The notes below the pieces were generated by a model. That model ran no database searches. It was given only the letters and a program-made list of their open reading frames with translations, and was not told where the DNA came from. 22,514 nt of DNA from UMGS1279 sp045577495 (GTDB taxonomy: Bacteria; Bacillota; Clostridia; Oscillospirales; Acutalibacteraceae): contig JAZNIK010000002.1 of the NCBI GenBank assembly GCA_045577495.1, positions 1 through 22,514 of the forward strand, given 5' to 3'. Every line of letters starts with the position of its first letter. The first letter of the stretch is position 1. Shown here piece after piece: positions 8,106 to 15,368 of the stretch. The position numbers and the translations under genes were made by a program.

Positions 8106-9167
8106 ATGGATATTAAATTTGTAAAAGCAGAAGCTTTAAAAGAAAAACCCGATAGTTCCACATTGGGCTTTGGTAAGTTTTTTACAGACTATATGTTTAT
8201 GATGGACTATTCATGCGAAGAGGGTTGGCATGATGCTCGTATTGTGCCCTTTGCAAATATTTCTTTGCATCCCGCTTCTACTGTGCTTCACTATGGTTCT
8301 GAAATTTTTGAGGGACTTAAAGCATATCGCACCGCAGACGGCAGTGTTCAGCTTTTTAGACCTATGGAGAATATTCGCCGTATGAATGTATCGGCAGACC
8401 GCCTTTGTTTGCCTCAAATTCCAGAGGATTTGGCACTTCAGGTACTTACCGAGTTTGTACGAGTTGAGCAAGATTGGACCCCTTCTGCAAGTGGGACCTC
8501 GCTTTATCTTCGTCCTTTTATGTATGGTAACGATGAAACCTTGGGTGTTCACGCAGTTCATAACGCAACCTTTGCTATAATTGCTTCCCCTGTTGGTAGT
8601 TATTATAAAGAGGGTATAAATCCCGTTAAGATTATGATTGAGGATGAGGATGTTCGAGCCGTGCGTGGCGGTACAGGTTATGCTAAATGCGGTGGTAACT
8701 ATGCCGCAAGTAACCGCGCAGGCGAACGCGCCGAGAAAAAAGGCTATTCGCAGGTGCTCTGGCTTGATGGCGTTGAGCGTAAATACATTGAAGAAGTTGG
8801 CGCTATGAACGTTATGTTTAAAATCGGTGATGAGGTAGTAACACCAATGCTTTCAGGCTCTATCCTTCCCGGTATTACACGCAAATCCTGTATAGAGGTT
8901 TTAAAAGCCAAGGGTTATAAGGTAAGCGAACGCCTTATCAGTATTGATGAGTTGGCTGAAGCCATGGCAAACGGCACCCTCCTTGAAGCTTGGGGTTGTG
9001 GTACTGCAGCCGTTATTTCTCCTATTGGTGAATTTTGCTACAAGGATACCAAATACGCTGTAAATAATGGCGAAATCGGTGAGGTTACTCAAATGCTTTA
9101 TGATACCCTTACAGGTATTCAGTGGGGCAATATTGATGACTCATTTGGTTGGACATATAAACTTTAA
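8106..9167 (+). CDS. ilvE: Branched-chain amino acid aminotransferase
   Basis: 353-aa fold-type IV PLP enzyme of the BCAT family. It interconverts 2-oxoisovalerate, 4-methyl-2-oxopentanoate or 3-methyl-2-oxopentanoate with Val, Leu or Ile, using glutamate/2-oxoglutarate. Diagnostic motifs are LHYGSEIFEGLKAYR (61-75), RPFMYG (136-141), GGTGYAKCGGNYAAS with the Schiff-base Lys194, and the GTAAVISPIG phosphate-binding turn. Length fits the long eukaryotic-like/clostridial BCAT type. It has a good AGAGGAA ribosome site and is the last gene of the Val T-box operon. It supplies the amination step after the oxidoreductase. No clear terminator follows, so read-through would run into the second T-box. 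Confidence 0.94.
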   Translation: MDIKFVKAEALKEKPDSSTLGFGKFFTDYMFMMDYSCEEGWHDARIVPFANISLHPASTVLHYGSEIFEGLKAYRTADGSVQLFRPMENIRRMNVSADRLCLPQIPEDLALQVLTEFVRVEQDWTPSASGTSLYLRPFMYGNDETLGVHAVHNATFAIIASPVGSYYKEGINPVKIMIEDEDVRAVRGGTGYAKCGGNYAASNRAGERAEKKGYSQVLWLDGVERKYIEEVGAMNVMFKIGDEVVTPMLSGSILPGITRKSCIEVLKAKGYKVSERLISIDELAEAMANGTLLEAWGCGTAAVISPIGEFCYKDTKYAVNNGEIGEVTQMLYDTLTGIQWGNIDDSFGWTYKL

Positions 9168-9199
9168 TTATAATTATATATCTACCGCCAAAATAACTC

Positions 9200-9228
9200 T
9201 TGACAAATATTTTTAATCGTGATATACT
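9200..9228 (+). promoter_or_regulatory. Sigma-A promoter of the Leu T-box operon
   Basis: TTGACA at 9200-9205 is a perfect -35 box. TATACT at 9223-9228 lies 17 nt downstream. Initiation would fall near 9235, about 15 nt before stem I of the T-box. Confidence 0.85.
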
Positions 9229-9249
9229 TACTTAAAATATTTTTTAAAT

Positions 9250-9514
9250 GCTTTGAAGGAATTATTTCTTTATCCCTCTTCTTTTCAGAGAGCTGTCGTT
9301 TGGTGCAAGGCAGTAAGAACGTTTAAAGAAAGTCTCATTCCAGAGCAGAGCGGCTGAAAATTCAGTAAGCTGCTACGGTTTGTCCCGTTAACAAACACAA
9401 GGCTTGTTGGAGCTTTGACTGAGTTGGTCGTTTTATGCGGCAAACAGGGTGGTACCGCGAAATTGGATTTTCGTCCCTGAAGTAAAGTTTTTATGCTTTA
9501 CTTCAGGTTTTTTT
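9250..9514 (+). promoter_or_regulatory. T-box leader, specifier read as CUC (leucine)
   Basis: tRNA-sensing attenuator. The stem I base pairs GCTTT (9250-9254) with AGAGC (9342-9346) and GGAA (9258-9261) with TTCC (9338-9341). TTTCTTTA (9265-9272) pairs perfectly with TAAAGAAA (9324-9331). The remaining specifier loop reads GT-CTC-A, so the specifier is 9334-9336, CUC. It has the same geometry as the first leader: two bases, codon, purine, lower helix. The distal element AGAGAG...TTGGTG spans 9287-9313. The T-box motif TGGTACCGCG is at 9450-9459, with U opposite the discriminator, compatible with A73 of tRNA-Leu. GUC (Val), two bases upstream in the loop, is the main alternative. The terminator is separate, at 9476-9514. 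Confidence 0.93.
9476..9514 (+). terminator. T-box 2 terminator hairpin
   Basis: A perfect 12-bp stem (CCTGAAGTAAAG 9476-9487 with CTTTACTTCAGG 9496-9507) has an 8-nt loop and is followed by T7 (9508-9514). It is the conditional terminator of the leader. Confidence 0.93.
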
Positions 9515-9543
9515 ATTATAAGTTGGCAAAAGGAGTTTTTATT

Positions 9544-10917
9544 ATGAAACAAATCAGAATAGCAGATACAACTTTGTGCTTTAAAACCAATAATTTTGGA
9601 TTTAAAGAAAAGATTGAAATTGCAAGGCAACTCGAAAATCTTAATGTAGATATTATCGAATTTCCCGAAATTGCAAACGCAAGGGCGGATATTTTACTTA
9701 TTAAAACAATATCCTCATTTGTAAAATCAAGCATCATTTCGGTAGCGGCAGGTGTTGGGGCAGATAGTCTTGATAATGCTATCATAGCGCTTAAAGCTGC
9801 CAAAAACCCCCGTATTAGAATTGAAATTCCTGTTTCGCCTGTTGGTATGGAGTATACTTGCCATAAAAAGCCTGATAAAATTTTGTCTCATATTGAAAAT
9901 ACTATCGCAAAGGCAAAAACAGCTGTTTCTGATATAGAGTTTTGTGCAGTTGATGCAACACGTGCTGAGGGGGATTTTCTGTTCAAAGCAATTAACACAG
10001 CTGTTTCAGCAGGCGCTACAAGTGTTTCTGTTTGCGATAGTGCCGCAAATTTATTGCCGGATGATTTTGCCAATTTTGCCGCAGATGTTGTAAAGGCTAC
10101 ATCTGTTCCCGTAGGTGTTAAATGCGATAATAAAAACGGCTTTGCTATTGCTCAGGCAATCCTCGCTGTAAAGACCGGAGTTGATTTTGTTAAAACTGCA
10201 GTTGATGCCCAAACTGTACCCCTTGATACCTTTTCTGATATGATTAAAAACTGCGGTAATGATTATGGTTTTACTTCAAATATCAAAACCACCGAACTTC
10301 ATCGTATTATCAATCAAATTCGTTGGGTAACAGGTAATTCACAAAATAAAAACACCTCTATTAAAGCTGTTGATGATACAAATATTCATCTTGATAAAAA
10401 CGATGATATTGCGGCGGTTTCAACTGCTGCCGCTAAACTTGGCTACGACCTTTCTGAAGAGGATAAAGCAAAGGTTTATGAAGAGTTTTTGCGTGTAGCC
10501 GCTAAAAAAACTGTAGGTTATAAAGAACTTGAAGCAATAATTGCCTCAATCGCACTTCAGGTGCCTGCAACATACACACTTGTAAACTATGTTATAAATA
10601 CGGGTAATATCATACCCGCGTCTGCCCAAATCACTATTAAAAAGTGTGATGAGCAAATTCAGGGCGTTTGCATTGGTGATGGTCCTATAGATGCCGCATT
10701 TTTGGCGGTAGAGCAAATTATCGGTCACCACTATGAGTTGGATGATTTTCAAATTCAATCCGTAACCGAGGGTAAAGAGGCTATGGGTTCTGCTATTGTA
10801 AAACTTAGAAGCAATGGCAAACTTTATTCGGGTAATGGTATTTCAACCGATATTATTAGTGCAAGCATACGTGCTTACATTAACGCAGTAAACAAGATTG
10901 TTTACGAGGAGGCATAA
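9544..10917 (+). CDS. 2-isopropylmalate-synthase-like protein with degenerate active site
   Basis: 457 aa. ATG 9544 is used because AAAGGAG (9529-9535) precedes it by 8 nt; the frame extends back to 9493, but that codon lies inside the terminator hairpin. The fold is that of DRE-TIM metallolyases (LeuA/homocitrate synthase): DTTL at 8-11, FCAVDATRAEGDFL near 133-146, SVCDSAANLLPDDF near 162-175, then a LeuA-type C-terminal regulatory domain (IGDGPIDAAF, SVTEGKEAMG, GNGISTDIISAS, 377-441). The catalytic motifs are gone: the usual TLRDGEQ is TLCFKTN, the metal-binding HxH is K193-C-D195, and the HESGIH segment is absent. It is probably not a synthase. A leucine-sensing pseudoenzyme or altered lyase is inferred. 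First gene of the Leu T-box operon. Confidence 0.85.
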   Translation: MKQIRIADTTLCFKTNNFGFKEKIEIARQLENLNVDIIEFPEIANARADILLIKTISSFVKSSIISVAAGVGADSLDNAIIALKAAKNPRIRIEIPVSPVGMEYTCHKKPDKILSHIENTIAKAKTAVSDIEFCAVDATRAEGDFLFKAINTAVSAGATSVSVCDSAANLLPDDFANFAADVVKATSVPVGVKCDNKNGFAIAQAILAVKTGVDFVKTAVDAQTVPLDTFSDMIKNCGNDYGFTSNIKTTELHRIINQIRWVTGNSQNKNTSIKAVDDTNIHLDKNDDIAAVSTAAAKLGYDLSEEDKAKVYEEFLRVAAKKTVGYKELEAIIASIALQVPATYTLVNYVINTGNIIPASAQITIKKCDEQIQGVCIGDGPIDAAFLAVEQIIGHHYELDDFQIQSVTEGKEAMGSAIVKLRSNGKLYSGNGISTDIISASIRAYINAVNKIVYEEA

Positions 10918-10921
10918 ACCT

Positions 10922-13426
10922 ATGAAATTATCTTTTTCTACAAAAGGGTGGCACAATAGCTCTTTTGATGAATTTTGTGATATAGCAACCGATTTAGGCT
11001 TTGGCGGTATTGAACTGCATAACGTAAATAATCGCCTTTTTACTGATAAGGATGGGGCTTTTCACGATTATACTGCCGCCGCAACTGCACGACGTCTTTA
11101 TGAAAAAAAGTTGCAGATTCCTTGTATTGATGTTCTTTGCGATATCTCTGCACCCGATAAAGCAGATGCTACAATGGAAGAGTTTTTAAAATGTATAAAT
11201 ATCGCTACAAATCTTAAAATTTCTTATATCAGAGTAAAAGCCGAAAAGTCGGTTGATTCTGATATAGCACTCAAAACGGTTGTTTCTTTTATCGAAAAGG
11301 CTTTGCCAATCGCTACCGATAAGAATATCACAATTTTGATTGAAACATCAGGACTTTTTTGCAAAACCGAGGACCTGCGTAAGCTTTTAGACCAATTTGC
11401 ATACGATAACCTTGCAGCGCTTTGGAATATGTCTGCCGCTTATTTTGAAGGCGGGGAAACAGCTGAAGATATTATCAAAAACCTTGGTGCATATATCAAG
11501 CACGTTCATATCAATGACGCCGAAAAAAATTCTGATAATATAGAGTTCTGTCTTATTGGTGAGGGTGAACTTCCAATTAAGGATATGATGCTTGCTCTTC
11601 GCTCAGTGAACTATGATGGCTTTGTATCGCTTGTGTGGGACCCCAATTGGTGCTTAGAACTTGACGATATAGAAATTATATTCTCACAGTATGTTGGTTT
11701 TATGAAGCAGTTTGGAGATACATCCAAAAATGAGCGAACCTTTTATTATAACAAAAGCCATACGGGCAAATTTGTATGGAAAAAGGATTTGCTTATCGAC
11801 CTTACATTCTCTGAAGTGCTTGATACAATGGTTGAGTGCTTCCCCGACCAATATGCCTTTAAATATACCACCCTTGACTATACTCGAACATATTCTGAAT
11901 TTCGTGATGACGTAGATACCTTTGCGCGTTCTCTTATTTCTATGGGGGTAAAAGCGGGTACACACGTTGCTGTTTGGGCATCTAACGTACCGCAGTGGTA
12001 TATCGCTTTTTGGGCAACTGTTAAGATTGGTGCGGTTTTGGTAACGGTTAATACCGCCTATAAAATCCACGAAATAGAATATTTGCTCAAACAGTCAGAT
12101 ACTCATACCCTTATTATGACAGAGGGCTCAAAAGATACACATTATGGCAAAATCATAGCTGAACTCTGTCCCGAGCTTGAAACCACCAAAGTGGGTACAC
12201 ATCTTCATAGCCGTAGATTACCGTTTTTACGCAACGTAATTACTGTGGGATATACTCAAAAAGGTTGTATGACCTGGTCAGATGCTATTGACCGTGCAGC
12301 CGAGGTGCCTGTTCAAGAGGTTTATCGAATGGCAGCCGCCGTTGATAAGGACGATGTTTGCAATATGCAGTACACTTCCGGTACAACGGGCTTTCCTAAG
12401 GGTGTTATGCTAACCCACTACAACGTTGTAAATAACGGCAAATATATCGGCGACCATATGGATTTATCTACTGCCGACCGTATGATGATTCAAGTGCCTA
12501 TGTTTCATTGCTTTGGTATGGTGCTTTCTATGACATCATCTATGACACACGGCACGACTATGTACCCATTACCATATTTTTCGCCTAAGCCTGCACTTGC
12601 ATGCGTTCACAATGAACATATAACTGCTTTTAACGGTGTACCAACAATGTTTATTGCAATGATGCAGCACGAGGATTTTGAAAAAACCGATTTTTCATAT
12701 ATTCGCACGGGTATTATGGCAGGTGCCAACTGCCCTGCCGACCTTATGAAAAAGGCAACCGAAGTTATGAATATGAAAGAAATTGTATCTGTTTACGGTC
12801 AAACCGAGGCAAGTCCCGGTTGTACTATGAGCAGTTATTATGACTCGTTAGAGGTTCGTACCGAAACTGTTGGTAGCGCCTTTGCAAATGTAGAATGTAA
12901 AATCGTTGACCCAGAAACAGGGGAGGATTGTCCTGATGGTGTAAACGGTGAATTTGTAGCACGTGGCTACAATATTATGAAAGGTTATTATAAAATGCCT
13001 GGGGCAACCGCATCTACCATTGATGCTGATGGTTGGCTCCATACAGGTGACCTTGCTTGTCGCACACCGGATGGTAATTATAATATCACAGGCAGACTTA
13101 AGGATATGATTATTCGTGGCGGTGAAAATATTTACCCTAAGGAAATAGAGGAGTTCATCTACACTTGCGATAAGGTTAAGGATGTTCAGGTTATCGGCGT
13201 ACCCGATAAACGCTACGGCGAGGAAATAATGGCTTGTATAATACTCAAAGATGGTGAGAGCATTTCTGAAGAGGAAATGAGGCAGTATATTGCTGACCAT
13301 ATGGCAAGACATAAGGTGCCGCGATATATTGAATTTGTAAGAGCCTTTCCCATGAACGCCGCAGGCAAAATACTTAAATATAAAATGCGTGAGGATGCCG
13401 CAAAGCGTTTGGGTCTTGAGGGGTAA
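10922..13426 (+). CDS. Fusion of sugar-phosphate-isomerase-like TIM barrel and acyl-CoA synthetase
   Basis: 834 aa from ATG 10922, preceded by GAGGAGG and starting 4 nt after the previous stop. Residues ~1-265 form an AP-endonuclease-2/xylose-isomerase-like TIM barrel (IELHNVNNRLF, ILIETSG with E141, HVHINDA 195-201, GEGELP). The LWNM at 167-170 stands where family members often have a metal-binding Asp. Residues ~290-834 are an AMP-forming acyl-CoA synthetase of the ACSF2/FadD type: YTSGTTGFPKG 484-494, YGQTEA 625-630, HTGD 707-710, GRLKDMIIRGGENIYP 724-739 and catalytic K816 in NAAGKILK. The frame is continuous, so the fusion looks genuine. The ligase could activate isovalerate or a related acid. 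The role of the barrel domain is unknown. Confidence 0.88.
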   Translation: MKLSFSTKGWHNSSFDEFCDIATDLGFGGIELHNVNNRLFTDKDGAFHDYTAAATARRLYEKKLQIPCIDVLCDISAPDKADATMEEFLKCINIATNLKISYIRVKAEKSVDSDIALKTVVSFIEKALPIATDKNITILIETSGLFCKTEDLRKLLDQFAYDNLAALWNMSAAYFEGGETAEDIIKNLGAYIKHVHINDAEKNSDNIEFCLIGEGELPIKDMMLALRSVNYDGFVSLVWDPNWCLELDDIEIIFSQYVGFMKQFGDTSKNERTFYYNKSHTGKFVWKKDLLIDLTFSEVLDTMVECFPDQYAFKYTTLDYTRTYSEFRDDVDTFARSLISMGVKAGTHVAVWASNVPQWYIAFWATVKIGAVLVTVNTAYKIHEIEYLLKQSDTHTLIMTEGSKDTHYGKIIAELCPELETTKVGTHLHSRRLPFLRNVITVGYTQKGCMTWSDAIDRAAEVPVQEVYRMAAAVDKDDVCNMQYTSGTTGFPKGVMLTHYNVVNNGKYIGDHMDLSTADRMMIQVPMFHCFGMVLSMTSSMTHGTTMYPLPYFSPKPALACVHNEHITAFNGVPTMFIAMMQHEDFEKTDFSYIRTGIMAGANCPADLMKKATEVMNMKEIVSVYGQTEASPGCTMSSYYDSLEVRTETVGSAFANVECKIVDPETGEDCPDGVNGEFVARGYNIMKGYYKMPGATASTIDADGWLHTGDLACRTPDGNYNITGRLKDMIIRGGENIYPKEIEEFIYTCDKVKDVQVIGVPDKRYGEEIMACIILKDGESISEEEMRQYIADHMARHKVPRYIEFVRAFPMNAAGKILKYKMREDAAKRLGLEG

Positions 13427-13430
13427 TAAA

Positions 13431-14237
13431 ATGATTTATAACAAATTTACTGTTATCGATTCGCATTGTCATATTTATCCTAACAAAATTGCAAAACCTG
13501 CCGTACAAAGTACAGGCAGGTTTTACGATATGACTGCGCTCGGTGATGGAACTGTAACTTCATTACTGAGTATTGGCGAAAAAGCGGGGATAGACCGTTT
13601 TGTTGTGCAATCGGTTGCAACCACGCCTCATCAGGTAAAAACCATTAACGAGTTTATTGCAAATCAAGTTTCTGATTTACCAAATAAACTTATTGGTCTT
13701 GGCACAATGCATCCCGAAAGTGATGATTTAAAAGCAGACCTTTTACATTTAAAGGAACTTGGGCTTCGCGGTGTTAAGTTACATGCCGATATACAAAAAT
13801 TCAAAATTGACGATTATCGCTGCCTTAAAATTTATGAGTTATGCGAAAAAGAAAATATACCGATTTTAATGCATACGGGCGACTATCGTTTTGATTACTC
13901 TAACCCCGACCATTTGGTACCCGTTTTAAACGAATTTAAAAAACTCACCATAATAGGCGCACATTTGGGCGGTTGGTCGGTATGGGATGAAGCAAGTGAA
14001 AAACTTTCGGGATATCCAAACTTTTATGTTGATACATCGTCAAGCCTTTATGAACTGTCGGCAGAAAAAGCCGTTCAAATAATTCGACGCTATGGCACAG
14101 ACCGTGTGTTATTTGGCTCGGATTATCCTGTGTTTTCGCCCGATATCGAACTAGAACGTTTTATGAAATTGCCACTTACCGATGAAGAAAAACGTGCAAT
14201 ACTCAGCAAAAACGCCATTAAATTGTATAATCTTTAA
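13431..14237 (+). CDS. Amidohydrolase-2-family metal-dependent hydrolase
   Basis: 268-aa TIM-barrel hydrolase or decarboxylase of the Amidohydrolase_2 (ACMSD-like) group. Metal-site residues are visible in order: H12-x-H14 (DSHCHIYP), H148 (ILMHTGDY), H178 (IGAHLGG) and D231 (FGSDYP). The start ATG 13431 has GAGGGG (13418-13423) 7 nt upstream; earlier in-frame ATGs lie inside the preceding gene. It is 4 nt after the fusion gene's stop and is the last gene of the Leu T-box operon. The substrate is unknown. Position suggests a hydrolysis or decarboxylation step linked to branched-chain acid metabolism, which is inference only. Confidence 0.85.
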   Translation: MIYNKFTVIDSHCHIYPNKIAKPAVQSTGRFYDMTALGDGTVTSLLSIGEKAGIDRFVVQSVATTPHQVKTINEFIANQVSDLPNKLIGLGTMHPESDDLKADLLHLKELGLRGVKLHADIQKFKIDDYRCLKIYELCEKENIPILMHTGDYRFDYSNPDHLVPVLNEFKKLTIIGAHLGGWSVWDEASEKLSGYPNFYVDTSSSLYELSAEKAVQIIRRYGTDRVLFGSDYPVFSPDIELERFMKLPLTDEEKRAILSKNAIKLYNL

Positions 14238-14278
14238 AAGATATTACTCAGTTTTTGTTCTATTTTCATTATATCAAA

Positions 14279-14315
14279 AAATATGGCAGGGAGATTATTT
14301 CTCTCTGCCATATTT
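14279..14315 (+). terminator. Terminator hairpin after the amidohydrolase gene
   Basis: A 15-bp stem (14279-14293 with 14301-14315, one G-U pair) has a 7-nt loop. Its 3' arm ends in ATATTTT. It lies 42 nt after the stop codon and probably ends the Leu T-box operon. The T tract is short but the stem is strong. Confidence 0.7.
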
Positions 14316-14327
14316 TAATATAAAAAA

Positions 14328-14356
14328 GTTGGTTGGAATCAACGATTCCAACCAAC
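14328..14356 (-). terminator. Terminator of the cofE-like/guaA operon
   Basis: A perfect 13-bp stem (GTTGGTTGGAATC 14328-14340 with its complement 14344-14356) has a 3-nt loop. Read on the minus strand it is followed by six Ts (14327-14322) and lies 17 nt after the guaA stop. Confidence 0.88.
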
Positions 14357-14373
14357 TCAAAAGCCAGTAGATA

Positions 14374-15354
14374 TTATTCCCACTCGATAGTTCCTATGGG
14401 CTTTGGTGTAAGGTCTAAAAGGACTCTGTTAATACCATCAACCTCATGGGTGATTCTATCGGTTATATGGTGGAGCAAGGAATAAGGAATTTCTTCGATA
14501 GTGGCGGACATAGCGTCGGTGGTGTTAACCGCGCGGATTATTGCGGGCCAACCCTCATAACGCTTATCGTCCTTAACGCCAACGCTTTTCATATCGGGAA
14601 CGGCTATAAAATACTGCCATACCTTACCTGCAAGACCTGATTTATCAAATTCTTCTCTAAGTATTGCATCAGCCTCGCGGAGAGCGTGTAGACGGTCCCT
14701 TGTGATAGCGCCAAGGCAACGAACACCAAGGCCGGGGCCGGGGAAGGGCTGACGATAAACCATTGCGTGTGGCAAGCCTAATGCATCACCAACAACGCGA
14801 ACCTCATCTTTATAAAGCAGTTTAACGGGCTCAACAAGTTCAAACTGCATGTCCTCGGGAAGACCGCCAACATTGTGGTGAGCCTTAACACCGTCGGACT
14901 CTAAAATATCGGGATAAATTGTGCCTTGCGCCAAGAAAGAAATACCCTTAAGCTTTGATGCCTCTTCATCAAAAACCTTAATGAACTCGCCGCCAATAAT
15001 TTTTCTTTTCTTTTCGGGCTCGCTAATACCCTCTAACAGACCTAAAAATCTATCGGTTGCATCAACATAAATTAGGTTGGCGTCTAATTCTTTGCCAAAA
15101 ACCTCAACAACCTGTTCGCTTTCGCCCTTACGCATAAGGCCGTGATTAACGTGAACACATACAAGCTGTTTTCCGATAGCCTTTATCAAAAGAGCGGCAA
15201 CAACCGAGGAATCAACACCGCCTGAAAGGGCTAGTAAAACCTTTTTATCGCCAACCTGAGCGCGAATGTCTGCAACCTGCTCATCAATAAATGCGTTTGC
15301 AAGTTCAATGGTGTTTATGCGTGCCATATTTTCCGGACGAACATTTCCCTGCAT
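14374..15354 (-). CDS. guaA: GMP synthetase, ATP-pyrophosphatase subunit (no glutaminase domain)
   Basis: 326 aa. It adenylates XMP and aminates it to GMP. It has the N-type ATP-pyrophosphatase P-loop LSGGVDSS (43-50) and VHVNHGLMRKGE. The conserved FLAQGTIYPDILES and RQPFPGPGLGVRCLG follow, and it ends in the GMP-synthetase dimerisation domain (KPIGTIEWE). The start is ATG 15354, with GGAGGGG (15361-15367) 6 nt upstream; the ATG at 15369 would overlap that site. Usual bacterial GuaA is about 510-525 aa with an N-terminal class-I glutaminase. Here that domain is absent and the upstream gene is CofE-like, not a glutaminase. It must use free ammonia or a glutaminase subunit encoded elsewhere, as in the two-subunit archaeal enzyme. 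Confidence 0.93.
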   Translation of the reverse strand: MQGNVRPENMARINTIELANAFIDEQVADIRAQVGDKKVLLALSGGVDSSVVAALLIKAIGKQLVCVHVNHGLMRKGESEQVVEVFGKELDANLIYVDATDRFLGLLEGISEPEKKRKIIGGEFIKVFDEEASKLKGISFLAQGTIYPDILESDGVKAHHNVGGLPEDMQFELVEPVKLLYKDEVRVVGDALGLPHAMVYRQPFPGPGLGVRCLGAITRDRLHALREADAILREEFDKSGLAGKVWQYFIAVPDMKSVGVKDDKRYEGWPAIIRAVNTTDAMSATIEEIPYSLLHHITDRITHEVDGINRVLLDLTPKPIGTIEWE

Positions 15355-15368
15355 AATTGACCCCTCCA

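Noticed and set aside
9493..9543. N-terminal extension of the isopropylmalate-synthase-like gene
   Set aside because: It would start inside the T-box terminator hairpin and lacks a ribosome site. ATG 9544 has AAAGGAG at good spacing and matches the family N-terminus.
9544..10917. Functional 2-isopropylmalate or homocitrate synthase
   Set aside because: The catalytic Arg-Asp, the HxH metal ligands and the HESGIH segment are all missing, so a normal Claisen condensation is unlikely.
10898..10921. Eight-residue upstream extension of the 834-aa fusion, overlapping the previous gene
   Set aside because: GAGGAGG sits just before ATG 10922, and the extension residues are the previous gene's end read in another frame.
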